A stretch of DNA of 64,000 nucleotides, from NCBI RefSeq assembly GCF_009753715.1, contig NZ_WQMS01000016.1, forward strand, positions 186,001 through 250,000, in the 5' to 3' direction. The notes beneath the pieces were generated by a model. That model did not search any database and was not told the DNA's origin. It saw nothing but the letters and a program-made list of their open reading frames with translations. Each line of letters starts with the position of its first letter. Positions within the stretch are counted from its first letter, which is position 1. This document shows, one piece after another, positions 25,364 through 34,086 of the stretch. Source of the DNA: Sphingomonas horti. GTDB taxonomy: Bacteria > Pseudomonadota > Alphaproteobacteria > Sphingomonadales > Sphingomonadaceae. The position numbers were made by a program, and so were the translations under genes.

Positions 25364-25758
25364 GCTATGCGTCGCGCCTTCATCGCGATCCGCGCGAGAC
25401 CTACCGGTCGGTGGATGTGGCCAGCCGCACCGGCGGCGCGTCGCCGCACCAGCTGATCGCGATCCTCTACGAGGACCTGCTGCGCGAGCTGCGGCTGGGT
25501 GCGCTGGCGATCGACGAAGGCGACCACGCGGCGAAGAACGCGCGCCTCACCAAGGCAATCGCGCTGCTGTTCGCGCTGGAGTCCGGCCTCGATTTCGACA
25601 AAGGCGCGTCGGTGGCTGAAGCCCTCTCCCGCTTCTATCGCGGCTGTCGCGACGCAGTGATGCGCGCCAGCATCGAGGCCAATGCCGCCCTGGTACGTGA
25701 CGTCGTCGCCAATGTCGGCGAGATTGCCGACAGCTGGAAGGCGATCGGACGGAGCTGA
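25360..25758 (+). CDS. fliS: Flagellin export chaperone FliS
   Basis: 132 residues, GTG start overlapping the fliD stop. The pattern YRSVDVASRTGGASPHQLIAILYEDLLRELRLGALAIDEGDHAAKNARLTKAIALLFALESGLDFDKG is the FliS four-helix fold that binds the flagellin C-terminus. Its TGA stop directly abuts the stop of the convergent gene (TGATCA at the junction), leaving no intergenic DNA and no terminator. Confidence 0.95.
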   Translation: MSYASRLHRDPRETYRSVDVASRTGGASPHQLIAILYEDLLRELRLGALAIDEGDHAAKNARLTKAIALLFALESGLDFDKGASVAEALSRFYRGCRDAVMRASIEANAALVRDVVANVGEIADSWKAIGRS

Positions 25759-27843
25759 TCACTCCGCCGCGACTGTCGCCTCCATCCGAAGCTCGGCGCG
25801 GCGCGGGCGTTCAATCGCGCGGGCGAACCAGGCGACGGTCTGCTCCAACCCTTCCTCGAGATCGACTTCGGGCTGCCAGCCCAGCAGTTTGTGCGCTTTG
25901 GTGATGTCCGGCCGGCGCCGCCGCGGGTCGTCGACCGGGAGCGGCCGATAGACGAGATCGGCATCGCTTTCGGTCAGCGCGACCACGCGCTCGGCCAGTT
26001 CCGACACCGTCAGCTCGATCGGATTGCCGAGGTTGACCGGCCCCGGCTGCGCGCCTTCGTAGCGCGACAGGCGGATCAGGCCCTCGACCAGGTCGTCGAC
26101 ATAGCAGAAGCTCCGCGTCTGGCTGCCGTCGCCATAGATGGTGATGTCGTCGCCCGACAGCGCCTGGCAGATCAGGTTCGACACGACCCGCCCGTCGTCC
26201 GGCCGCATCCGGGGGCCGTAGGTGTTGAAGATGCGCGCGACGCGCACCTCGGCGCGGCCGAGCCGGTCGAAGTCGAACGCCAGCGTCTCCGCCGCGCGCT
26301 TGCCTTCGTCGTAGCAGGCGCGCGGGCCCGTGCAGTTGACCCAGCCGCGATAGTTTTCCTGCTGCGGGTGCATCTCCGGATCGCCATAGACCTCGCTGGT
26401 CGACGACAGCAGGAAGCGAGCGCCGGCGCGCTCCGCCAGCCGCAGCAGGTGGGACGCGCCGACGACGTTGGTCAGCATCGTGTGTTCCGGATCCGCCTGG
26501 TAATGGGGCGGGGAGGCTGCGCAGGCGAGGTCGTACACCAGCGCCAGGCCGCGCGCGCTCCGCGTCAGCGCCGCCGGCAGCGCGTCCGTCACGTCACCCT
26601 CGATCAAGTCGAATCGCGGCTCCCGCCGCAGGTGCCGGATATTCTCCTCGCGCCCGGTCTGGAGATTGTCGAAGCACAGCACATGAAGGCCGTCCTCGAT
26701 GAGCCGGTCGCAGATATGGGAGCCGATGAAGCCGGCGCCGCCGGCGACCAGCGCGGTTTTCTTCGCTTTCATCGTCCTGCTCCGCTTGTTGTTCTTGCGA
26801 CTCGCTGCTTCATCCAGGTGCCCTTCCAGCTCGGCGGCCCGGTGGGCGGCGGTGTGGCCGCCGAGCGTCCGTTCGCGCGCCGCCGCGCCGACCGCTCCGG
26901 CGTCGGTACCGAGCGCCGCGACCACATCGTCGACGGTATCGGCCAGCACGATCTCGGTTCCCCGCGCGAACAGCCGGTCGAGTCCTGCCCAGCGGTCGGA
27001 GATGATCGGCGTCCCGCAGGCGCCGGCCTCGAACAACCTGACGGAAGGCGACCAGCCGGCCTTGACCATGTCGGCGCGCGTGACGTTCAGCGTGAACCGC
27101 GATGCGGCGTAGAAGGCCGGGTGGCCGGCTGGCGGCACATGCTCGATCCGCTCGACATTGGCGGGCCAGTCGATGTCCGCGGGATATTGCGGGCCGGCGA
27201 CGACGAACCGCCGCGCCCGGCAGCGCCGCGCCGGCTCGATCAGCAATTTTTCCAGCACCGCCTGTCGGTCCGGGCTGTAGGTGCCGAGATAGGAGAGGTC
27301 CCAGCGCTTCTCCGCCTCGATCGGCCGGTAGATGTCGGGATCGACCGAGCAATAGAGCGCGCGCGCCGCCGGCGACCCGTAGCGTTCCTCGATGTGCCGC
27401 AGCGTCGGCCCGCCGGTAAAGGAGAGATAGACGCCATAGCCGGGGATCAGCGCCGGCGACAGATATTCGAAATCGCCGCGCTCCAGCTTCGCAAGCGTGA
27501 CCGGCGTGTCGATGTCGTAAAAGGCGGTGACGCCCCTGGCGGTGCGCTGCGCATAGGCTCCCACCGCGACGCCGTCCGGCACATAGGAGCCCACGATCAC
27601 CGCGTCCGCCGCCGCGATCTCGCCGTGCCAACGGTCCAGGTCCGCGAGCGAGTCGTAGAAGGCGAGCGTGCAGTAATCCACATCCCCCAAGTCCCGGTGC
27701 GCTGCGTACCAGGGCTTGTCGCGTTCCAGGAAAAGCACTTCGTGCCCCCGCGCCGCAAACGCCTTCAGCAGGGCGCGGTAGGTGGTCGCATGCCCGTTGC
27801 CCCAGGAAGAGGACAGGGTCAGGCCGAGGACGACCAGCTTCAT
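25759..27843 (-). CDS. Fused CgeB-like glycosyltransferase and UDP-glucuronate-decarboxylase-like SDR
   Basis: One open frame of 694 residues from ATG 27843, which overlaps the preceding gene (ATGA). Residues 1-345 are a glycosyltransferase similar to the two upstream CgeB-like ones (MKLVVLGLTLSSSWGNGHATTYRALLKAFAARGHEVLF; PSVRLFEAGACGTPIISDRWAGLDRLF). After a short basic linker (ASRKNNKRSRT) residues 358-694 form a complete extended SDR: GGAGFIGSH, the catalytic Tyr/Lys in CYDEGKRAAE, RIFNTYGPRM and the GDGSQTRSFCYVDD segment, closest to UDP-glucuronate decarboxylase (UDP-xylose synthase). No stop separates the halves. An internal ATG at 26772 with a good SD could also produce the SDR alone. 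Confidence 0.85.
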   Translation of the reverse strand: MKLVVLGLTLSSSWGNGHATTYRALLKAFAARGHEVLFLERDKPWYAAHRDLGDVDYCTLAFYDSLADLDRWHGEIAAADAVIVGSYVPDGVAVGAYAQRTARGVTAFYDIDTPVTLAKLERGDFEYLSPALIPGYGVYLSFTGGPTLRHIEERYGSPAARALYCSVDPDIYRPIEAEKRWDLSYLGTYSPDRQAVLEKLLIEPARRCRARRFVVAGPQYPADIDWPANVERIEHVPPAGHPAFYAASRFTLNVTRADMVKAGWSPSVRLFEAGACGTPIISDRWAGLDRLFARGTEIVLADTVDDVVAALGTDAGAVGAAARERTLGGHTAAHRAAELEGHLDEAASRKNNKRSRTMKAKKTALVAGGAGFIGSHICDRLIEDGLHVLCFDNLQTGREENIRHLRREPRFDLIEGDVTDALPAALTRSARGLALVYDLACAASPPHYQADPEHTMLTNVVGASHLLRLAERAGARFLLSSTSEVYGDPEMHPQQENYRGWVNCTGPRACYDEGKRAAETLAFDFDRLGRAEVRVARIFNTYGPRMRPDDGRVVSNLICQALSGDDITIYGDGSQTRSFCYVDDLVEGLIRLSRYEGAQPGPVNLGNPIELTVSELAERVVALTESDADLVYRPLPVDDPRRRRPDITKAHKLLGWQPEVDLEEGLEQTVAWFARAIERPRRAELRMEATVAAE
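26770..26783 (-). promoter_or_regulatory. Internal ribosome-binding site and ATG for the SDR half
   Basis: On the minus strand GGAG (26783-26780) is followed by 7 bases and ATG (26772-26770), in the same frame as the upstream glycosyltransferase. It marks where an independent SDR protein of 337 residues would begin. Confidence 0.6.
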
Positions 27844-28928
27844 GCGACGCTCCGCATCTGGCCGACCTCTTCGGCGAGGATCGCGTCCACCTGCGCGCCG
27901 CGCAGGGTGTAGGTGTGCTCGGCGAGCACGCGGGCGAGCGCGGCCTCTCCAATCTCGTTGGCGCGCGCCGGCGTCAGCGCGCGCAGATGCTCGGCCACGT
28001 CCTGCCCGTCGCGGGCGACCAGCACTTCCTCGTCCGGCTTCAGGAACAGCTCGATCCCTTCCCAGGCGTCGGTGATCAGGCACGCCGCGGCGCCCGCCGC
28101 CTCGAAGACGCGGGTCGCGGGCGAAAAGCCGATGTCGGCCATCGAATCGCGCGCGACATTCAGCACGGCAAGCGGCGTGCAGTTGAACGCATTGTGCTCG
28201 GCCGTGCCGACATGCCCCAGGTGACGCACGTTCGCCGGCAGCTCCTTCCACTGCCAGCCATTGCCGCCGATCAGGAAAGATCGGTCCGGCAGGCTTGCCG
28301 CCGGCCTCAGGAAGAACTCCTCCACCCTGGCCTCGCGGTCGGGCAGCCGGTTGCCGAGGAAAGAGAGGTCGGCGGAAAAGCGCGGCTCGGGCGCGACCGG
28401 ATGGTGCGTGGCAGGATCGAGGGCGTTGTAGATCGGCACGCAGCGCCGCGCGCCGAAGCCCCGATAGGCCTCCACCACCGGATCGCCGCCGCCATAGGTG
28501 AAGACCAGGTCGAGCTGCTTCAGCGTCGCGCGCAACGGATGGTCCGGCTGTCCGCGCATCTCGTCCAGCGTCGCCGCCGCGTCCACATCCCAGAAAATGC
28601 GGATCGCGTGCGAGGCCCCGTTGCGGATCACGCCCTCCAGCAGTTCGGTGTCGAACACGCCGACGCCGCTTGCCTTGACGACCGCGTCCGCGTGCCGCGC
28701 CTCGGCCAGCACTCTGGCGAGCCCTTCCTCCGTCGCCGGATAGACGACGGATCGCGCCCAGTCGGGCGGCTCGATGTCGCGATGCTGCTGCCGGTCGAAT
28801 GCGTCCGGCTCGTAGAAGGTGACGTCATGCCCCCGCGCCGCCAGGTCGCGCAGCAGCCCCCGATAATATGTCGCCGCGCCATTCCAATAGGAGGACACCA
28901 GGCTAGATCCGTAAAACGCGATCTTCAT
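27840..28928 (-). CDS. CgeB-like glycosyltransferase
   Basis: 362 residues. The N-terminal half opens MKIAFYGSSLVSSYWNGAATYYRGLLRDLAARGHDVTFYEPD, and the C-terminal GT-B half has SPATRVFEAAGAAACLITDAWEGIELFLKPDEEVLVARDGQDVAEHL, the sugar-nucleotide-binding pattern of the CgeB/DUF3880 transferases (COG4641). Signal peptide and membrane segments are absent, so it works in the cytoplasm. It overlaps both neighbours by 4 bases. Together with the flanking genes it forms a tandem set of three paralogues sharing the same start motif. Donor and acceptor are unknown. Confidence 0.82.
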   Translation of the reverse strand: MKIAFYGSSLVSSYWNGAATYYRGLLRDLAARGHDVTFYEPDAFDRQQHRDIEPPDWARSVVYPATEEGLARVLAEARHADAVVKASGVGVFDTELLEGVIRNGASHAIRIFWDVDAAATLDEMRGQPDHPLRATLKQLDLVFTYGGGDPVVEAYRGFGARRCVPIYNALDPATHHPVAPEPRFSADLSFLGNRLPDREARVEEFFLRPAASLPDRSFLIGGNGWQWKELPANVRHLGHVGTAEHNAFNCTPLAVLNVARDSMADIGFSPATRVFEAAGAAACLITDAWEGIELFLKPDEEVLVARDGQDVAEHLRALTPARANEIGEAALARVLAEHTYTLRGAQVDAILAEEVGQMRSVA

Positions 28929-30037
28929 GCGATGGCTTTCATCAGGGTGGGCGCGGCGAGCTGCGCGACGATATCGATCAGCTCCCGCGCGCGATGCGCG
29001 CAGCTGTGGCGATCGCGGATCGCGGCGAGGCCGTTCGCGACCAGGCTGGCGCGCAGGTCCGCGTCGTCGCGGATCGCGCGCAAGTGGCGAGTCATCTCGT
29101 CACCGTCCTGCGCGACGAGATAATCGTCGCCCGGCTGGAACAGGCGCTCCGCATCGTCCCACGGCGCGCAGACCAGCGGGATGCCGCAGGCCAGCGCCTC
29201 GAACACGCGGATGGTCGGGATGCCGGGCAGCAGCGCGGTGTAGAAGCGGCGCGGCACGTGCACGGTCGCCAGATGCCGGGCATAGATCTGCGGAGCCCGC
29301 GCATTGGGCAGCCAGCCGCGATACGCGGCGCCGTGCCGCTCCAGCGCCGCCAGCGCTTCGGCCGGATAGCGCACGCCGTAGATGTCGAGCGGCACGCCGG
29401 CCTCGGCCGCGGGCCGCAACAGATAATCTTCCAGCTCGGCCGAGCGTTCGCCGTCGCCCCAATTGCCGATCCAGACCAGACCGTTGCGCGGTGCTTCCTT
29501 GGCCGGCGGGTGGAACAGCCGGGTGTCGGCCGCCTCGTGCCAGACGAAGACGCGGTCTCGCCAGCCCCAGCCACGATACACCGCCGCCAGCGTCTCTCCG
29601 AAGGCAAGCACCCCGTCATAGGCGGAGAGGTCGTAGGCGCGCATCGCCTCGGACTCGCTGACTGCGCGGTGATGCGTGTCGTGGAACAGCAGGGTGAAGC
29701 GGCCGCCCCGCGCGCGTGCCTTGCCGAGGACAGCGACCAGCCCGGGATCGTTCCACTCGTGCACGATCACCAGGTCCGCGCCGTCGATCAGATCGGCGGG
29801 ATCGTCCTCGGCCGTGAAGACAGTGGAATGGAGGTCCGGATAGGCGGCGCGATACGCGTCCAGCCCGGCATCGCCATGATCGGCGAGCAGGTTCTGAAGG
29901 CTCCAGGCGCCTTCGGGCTCGAATGCCCGCACCTCGTGTCCCAACGCCTGCAGCTCGCGCAGCACGCCGCGCAGGAAATGCGCGTTGCCATGGTTCCAGC
30001 AGCTCGCCAGCGAATGGGTGAAATAGGCGATCCTCAT
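28925..30037 (-). CDS. CgeB-like glycosyltransferase
   Basis: 370 residues. The start MRIAYFTHSLASCWNHGNAHFLRGVLRELQALGHEVRAFEPEGAWSL mirrors the two downstream paralogues. The acceptor half contains DLVIVHEWNDPGLV and the donor half IPTIRVFEALACGIPLVCAPWDDAERLFQPGDDYLVAQDGDEM, typical of GT-B CgeB-like enzymes. It is cytoplasmic by sequence. It overlaps the GT4 gene and the next CgeB gene by 4 bases, so the set is co-translated. Substrate unknown. Confidence 0.82.
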   Translation of the reverse strand: MRIAYFTHSLASCWNHGNAHFLRGVLRELQALGHEVRAFEPEGAWSLQNLLADHGDAGLDAYRAAYPDLHSTVFTAEDDPADLIDGADLVIVHEWNDPGLVAVLGKARARGGRFTLLFHDTHHRAVSESEAMRAYDLSAYDGVLAFGETLAAVYRGWGWRDRVFVWHEAADTRLFHPPAKEAPRNGLVWIGNWGDGERSAELEDYLLRPAAEAGVPLDIYGVRYPAEALAALERHGAAYRGWLPNARAPQIYARHLATVHVPRRFYTALLPGIPTIRVFEALACGIPLVCAPWDDAERLFQPGDDYLVAQDGDEMTRHLRAIRDDADLRASLVANGLAAIRDRHSCAHRARELIDIVAQLAAPTLMKAIA

Positions 30038-31125
30038 GCGGCGACGAGCTCCGGCGCGGCGCGGACCGGCAGCTCACGGTACAGCGCGAGCATGCCTGCC
30101 GCCATCCGATCGACGGTGTAGTCGCCGGCCCGTTCGCGCGCCGCCTCGCCCAGCCGGGACCGCAATTCGGGATCGCCGATGACGGTGTCGATCGCATGCG
30201 CGAAGCCGGCAGCATCGTGCGGATAGACGAACCAGGCCGCGCCGTCCCACAGCTCGCGAAAGGTCGGGATGTCGGACAGCACCAGCGCGCAGCCGGCCTG
30301 CGCCGCCTCCAGCGCCGCCAGCCCGAACGGCTCATAGAGCGCCGCGGAGACGAACACCGGCCGTGCGGCAAACCGCCGGGCGATGTCGTGGTCGGACAGG
30401 CTGCCGAGCGTTTCGACGTTATCGAGCGCGATCGCGGTTCCATTGGGACCGGCAAGCGGACCTGCCGCAACGATCCGGCTGGCGGCCAGCGCCGCGGCGC
30501 GATCGATCGTCGCGAGATTCTTGCCCTCGTCCCACAGTCGCCCTGCCGTGAAGCCGATATCCTGCTGCGCGCTTGGCGGCAGTCCCGCCGGCCGGCGGCC
30601 GTTGCGCACCACGACGGGCGGTCGCGGAAGGTCGTAGCATTGCTGCAGCATCGTCGCGAAGGCGCCGCTGGGCGCGACGACGCGATCGGCGGCGTGGAGG
30701 CCGGCACCGGTCAGCTCCGCGCGCCAGCTGAGGTCGCCGTCCATGCAGCCGCCCCGGACCGCCTGCCACCAGCTGCCAACGCAGCTGTGAGCGACGGCCA
30801 CCACGGGCTGGTCGAAGCGCACCGTGGCCGCCAAGGCCGGAGCGTTCAGCTGGACGATGTCGGCGCGATAGACGTCCGCCAGCCGGGCGATCCCTTCGCC
30901 AGCATCGGTGACTTCGTGCGGTCCGGTGGCGAGCCAGTCGAGCGACAGGTCGGTCTCGACCAGCTCGACGCCCTCGGCCAGCGCGGCGCGCTGCTGTGCC
31001 GTCGGCCGCGGCCCCATCGTGGCCAGCACCGGCTCGATGCCGTGTTCGGCCAAGGCTCCCGCCAGGTCGGTCGCATATTGCCAGACGCCGCCCACGGTAT
31101 CGGTCGTGATCAGCAGCCGTCTCAT
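30034..31125 (-). CDS. GT4-family glycosyltransferase
   Basis: 363 residues with a GT-B fold: N-terminal MRRLLITTDTVGGVWQYATDLAGALAEHGIEPVLA, and in the second half ARPVFVSAALYEPFGLAALEAAQAGCALVLSDIPTFRELW, the E-x7-E signature of retaining GT4 enzymes. FTAGRLWDEGKNLATID marks the start of the donor domain. It is probably cytoplasmic. It overlaps the SDR upstream and the CgeB-like gene downstream by 4 bases. Confidence 0.9.
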   Translation of the reverse strand: MRRLLITTDTVGGVWQYATDLAGALAEHGIEPVLATMGPRPTAQQRAALAEGVELVETDLSLDWLATGPHEVTDAGEGIARLADVYRADIVQLNAPALAATVRFDQPVVAVAHSCVGSWWQAVRGGCMDGDLSWRAELTGAGLHAADRVVAPSGAFATMLQQCYDLPRPPVVVRNGRRPAGLPPSAQQDIGFTAGRLWDEGKNLATIDRAAALAASRIVAAGPLAGPNGTAIALDNVETLGSLSDHDIARRFAARPVFVSAALYEPFGLAALEAAQAGCALVLSDIPTFRELWDGAAWFVYPHDAAGFAHAIDTVIGDPELRSRLGEAARERAGDYTVDRMAAGMLALYRELPVRAAPELVAA

Positions 31126-32180
31126 TCCGCGGCCTCCATATGGCCCGCATGAACCTCAAGCCCGCGCGCCTCGGCCAGCCACTCCGCCAGCTCGGCGATG
31201 CCCTGCTGCCACGGCCGCGGCGCGCCTAGCCCCAGGGTCGACCGGGCCAGACGGGCGTCTGCGACGAAATAGCGCTGGTCGCCGGCGCGCCAGCCCTCGA
31301 ACCGCGTCTCGGGCGGGCGGCCGGTCAGCGTCTCGATGTGTCGCAGCAATTGCCTCAGGCTGATCGCATTGTCCGGGCCGCCGCCAAGGTTGAAGACCCG
31401 GCCCTTCACCCGGTCAATCGCAGCCAGGGCGGCGAGGTAGGTATCGACCGCATCGTCGACATGGCAGACGTCGCGGACCTGCTTGCCGTCGCCGTAAATG
31501 GTGATCGGCCGGCCTTCCAAGGCGCGGATCAGGAAGTGCGCGACCCAGCCCTGATCCTCGGTCCCCATCTGGCGCGGGCCGTAGATGCAGCTCATGCGGA
31601 TCACCGCCGTCGGCAGGCCGTAGCTGCGGGCATAGTCGAGCACATATTGGTCGGCCGCTCCTTTCGAGCAGCCATAGGGCGTATGGAAGTCGAGCGGCCG
31701 CTCTTCCGAAATGCCGTGCGCGCGCACGTCCGGATCGGCCGGCATCCAGCGGTCGTCGTCTTCCTCCAGCTGGATGTCGGCCAGGTCGCCATAGACCTTG
31801 TTGGTCGACGCGAAGATCACCGGCACATTGGCACTCCGCCGCCGGACCGCCTCCAGCAGCGTCAGCGTGCCGCGGATGTTGACCTGGAAATCGTCGATCG
31901 GGTCGACCAGGCTGGTCGTGACCGCCACCTGCGCCGCCATATGGAACACGGCGCCTGCGTCGCGGACGGCCCTTGCCACCGTTTCCTCATCCCGGACATC
32001 GGCGATGATCGCCTGGATCTTCGATCCGTGCCGCTGCTTCAGCCAGTCGAGGTTGGTGTCGACGCCGGCGCGGGCGAGGGCGTCAAGAATAATGACGTCA
32101 TGACCGTCGCGCGCCAGCCGGTCGGCGATGTTGCAGCCGATGAAACCCGCGCCTCCCGTCACCAGGACCGGGCCGTTCAC
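31122..32180 (-). CDS. Extended SDR, CDP-tyvelose/paratose 2-epimerase-like
   Basis: 352 residues. The Rossmann motif GGAGFIGCN, the Ser-Tyr-Lys catalytic set (ASTNKVYGD; TPYGCSKGAADQYVLDYARSYG) and especially MSCIYGPRQMGTEDQGWVAHF resemble RfbE-type CDP-paratose 2-epimerases. It should act on a nucleotide sugar with NAD as bound cofactor; the real substrate is open because related SDRs vary. Overlaps both neighbours by 4 bases. Confidence 0.8.
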   Translation of the reverse strand: MNGPVLVTGGAGFIGCNIADRLARDGHDVIILDALARAGVDTNLDWLKQRHGSKIQAIIADVRDEETVARAVRDAGAVFHMAAQVAVTTSLVDPIDDFQVNIRGTLTLLEAVRRRSANVPVIFASTNKVYGDLADIQLEEDDDRWMPADPDVRAHGISEERPLDFHTPYGCSKGAADQYVLDYARSYGLPTAVIRMSCIYGPRQMGTEDQGWVAHFLIRALEGRPITIYGDGKQVRDVCHVDDAVDTYLAALAAIDRVKGRVFNLGGGPDNAISLRQLLRHIETLTGRPPETRFEGWRAGDQRYFVADARLARSTLGLGAPRPWQQGIAELAEWLAEARGLEVHAGHMEAAE

Positions 32181-33289
32181 GCGACCAGTCCCCGTGCTTC
32201 GAGCTCGGCGCGCGCCTCATCGACGCGGTCGACGGCGGTCTGCTCGGCGACCCATTCGGCCAGCTCCGCCAGCCCTTCCCCGAAATCCTGCCGGGCGCGG
32301 AAGCGAAGCCGTTCGGCTGCCTTCGACGTGTCGCAGAAGCAGTGGCGGATATCGCCGATCCGCGCCTTGCCGACGATCTCGGGCGCGATGTCCTTGCCCA
32401 TCGCCCGCGCCAGCTCGGTCGCGACCTCCGTTACGGAGCGGTCATGGCCCGAGCCGATGTTGAACACCTCGCCCGAAATGCCCGGCAGCTCCAGCGCGTC
32501 GGCGAAGGCGCGAGCGACGTCACCGACGTAAACGAAGTCGCGGCGCTGTTCGCCGTCCTCGAAGATCATCGGGGCTTGGCCGTTCAGCAGCCGCGACGCG
32601 AAGATCGCCAGCACGCCGGTATAGGGATTGGAGAGCGCCTGGCCGGGGCCATAGACGTTGAACAGCCTCAGGCACACGCCCTCGATCCCATAGGGTTGGG
32701 ACAGGATCAGCGTCGTCCGCTCCTGGACGAATTTATTCAGCGCGTAGATGCTGGCGAGGCTCGGCCGCTTCCACTCCGGGGTGGCGACCGGCGTCAGTGC
32801 GCGGCCCTGTGCATCCAGCGGATCCCAGCCGCCTTTGCCGCTCGCGGTGGCGCCGCGCTCTGCCTTCTCGACAAGCGCGCCGTCCGCAGCGCGGTACAGG
32901 CCCTCGCCGTAGATGCTCATCGAGGACGCGGTGACGACGCGGCGGACCGGCTGCTCGATCAGCTTCTCGAACAGCACCGCCGTTCCGACGTCGTTGACGG
33001 AGGTGTAGCGCTCGACCGCGTACATCGACTGGCCCACGCCGACTTCGGCGGCCAGGTGGATCACGCTGTCGATGCCGTGCAGCGCCCTGGTGACGGCATC
33101 GCCGTTGCGGATATCGGCGCGCACCAGCTCGACATCATCCGGCAAGCCCGCCGGCCGCTCGCAATCGCCGTGCACCTGCTCGATCAGGCTGTCGAGCACC
33201 CGGACCTGATGGCCGCGGCGCAGCAACTCCTCGGCGACGAAGCGGCCGATGAAGCCAGCTCCCCCGGTTACCAGCACCTTTTCCTGCAT
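32177..33289 (-). CDS. Extended SDR sugar-nucleotide epimerase
   Basis: 370 residues from ATG 33289 with AGGAG 11 bases upstream (an in-frame ATG at 33322 lies before the SD and is less likely). It has GGAGFIGR, HLAAEVGVGQSMYAV, the Tyr-Lys pair in SIYALNKFVQE, CLRLFNVYGPGQALSNPYTGV and DGEQRRDFVYVGDVARAF. It is close to NAD-dependent UDP- or dTDP-hexose 4-epimerases. An insertion of about 30 residues (AERGATASGKGGWDPLDAQGRALTPVATPEWKRP) lies before the catalytic Tyr. It is the first gene of the minus-strand sugar operon. Confidence 0.82.
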   Translation of the reverse strand: MQEKVLVTGGAGFIGRFVAEELLRRGHQVRVLDSLIEQVHGDCERPAGLPDDVELVRADIRNGDAVTRALHGIDSVIHLAAEVGVGQSMYAVERYTSVNDVGTAVLFEKLIEQPVRRVVTASSMSIYGEGLYRAADGALVEKAERGATASGKGGWDPLDAQGRALTPVATPEWKRPSLASIYALNKFVQERTTLILSQPYGIEGVCLRLFNVYGPGQALSNPYTGVLAIFASRLLNGQAPMIFEDGEQRRDFVYVGDVARAFADALELPGISGEVFNIGSGHDRSVTEVATELARAMGKDIAPEIVGKARIGDIRHCFCDTSKAAERLRFRARQDFGEGLAELAEWVAEQTAVDRVDEARAELEARGLVA

Positions 33290-33315
33290 CGGGCGTTTCG
33301 CTCCTAGGCCGGGCA

Positions 33316-33407
33316 TTCGCATGCGTCGATGCGCGCCCGTTTCGTTCCGCCGGTCAAACCAAGGATCATCATCTAAGTTCCCCTAAGATATTCATTTCGC
33401 ATGCGAA
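33316..33407. promoter_or_regulatory. Two CGCATGCG palindromes 80 bp apart in the divergent promoter region
   Basis: TTCGCATGCG occurs at 33316-33325 and, as the perfect palindrome TTCGCATGCGAA, at 33396-33407. Both lie between the divergent starts at 33289 and 33487. Equal spacing of 80 bases and the symmetry suggest paired operator sites. A nearby TAAG..TAAG direct repeat (33374-33388) is also present. Function is inferred only. Confidence 0.4.
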
Positions 33408-33486
33408 CCAGGCGGAACCGGAACCGTGATCCGGCTCGTCGGTTACGCTCGCACAACGAGGGTAAGTAGATGCTTGGAAACCACGC

Positions 33487-34086
33487 GTGACCGCGACTTT
33501 GCTCCTGATCCGGCATGCAATGCACACCGACTATGGCGAGCGCTTCACCGGCCGGGCCGATGGCGTGCCGCTGAGCGCAGCGGGGGAGGAGCAGGCCCGC
33601 GCGCTGGGCGCGCGTCTGACCTCCGAGCCGATCGCCGCCATCTATTCCTCGCCCCGCGAGCGCACGCTGCGCACCGCCGACGCGATCGCGCGGCCGCATG
33701 GCTTCTCCGTCCGCACCGTCGGCGCGCTCGACGAGGTCGACTTGGGCGACTGGACCGGCAAGCGCATCGCCGATCTTGAAGGAACGCCGGATTTCGTCCG
33801 CTGGAACGAACGGCGCGACACCGCCACGCCGCCGGGCGGCGAAGCCATGCCGGCAGTCGCGGACCGGGCCGAGGCCTTCGTTTCGGAGGCGGCGGCCGGG
33901 CACGAGGGCGAGACGATCCTGCTGGTCAGCCATGCTGACGTCATTCGCGCCCTGGTCTGTCGCGTCCTGGGCTTGCCTTTCGCGAATTTCTGGCGGTTCG
34001 AGATCGGCCCGGCGTCGGTCAGCCGCATGTCGTTCGGCGCCTGGGGCGGCAAGCTGCTGAGCCTGAACGAGGGAGCGGCGGCATGA
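33487..34086 (+). CDS. Histidine phosphatase family protein
   Basis: 199 residues from GTG 33487. The phosphohistidine motif is LLIRHAMHT (RHA in place of the usual RHG), followed by IYSSPRERTLRTADAI (substrate Arg) and the second catalytic His in LLVSHADVIRALV. Such enzymes remove phosphate from small metabolites such as phosphoglycerate, alpha-ribazole phosphate or sugar phosphates. The gene leads the operon with a methyltransferase, a hydrolase and inositol phosphate synthase, so inositol phosphate or a sugar phosphate is a reasonable substrate guess, no more. Confidence 0.88.
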   Translation: MTATLLLIRHAMHTDYGERFTGRADGVPLSAAGEEQARALGARLTSEPIAAIYSSPRERTLRTADAIARPHGFSVRTVGALDEVDLGDWTGKRIADLEGTPDFVRWNERRDTATPPGGEAMPAVADRAEAFVSEAAAGHEGETILLVSHADVIRALVCRVLGLPFANFWRFEIGPASVSRMSFGAWGGKLLSLNEGAAA

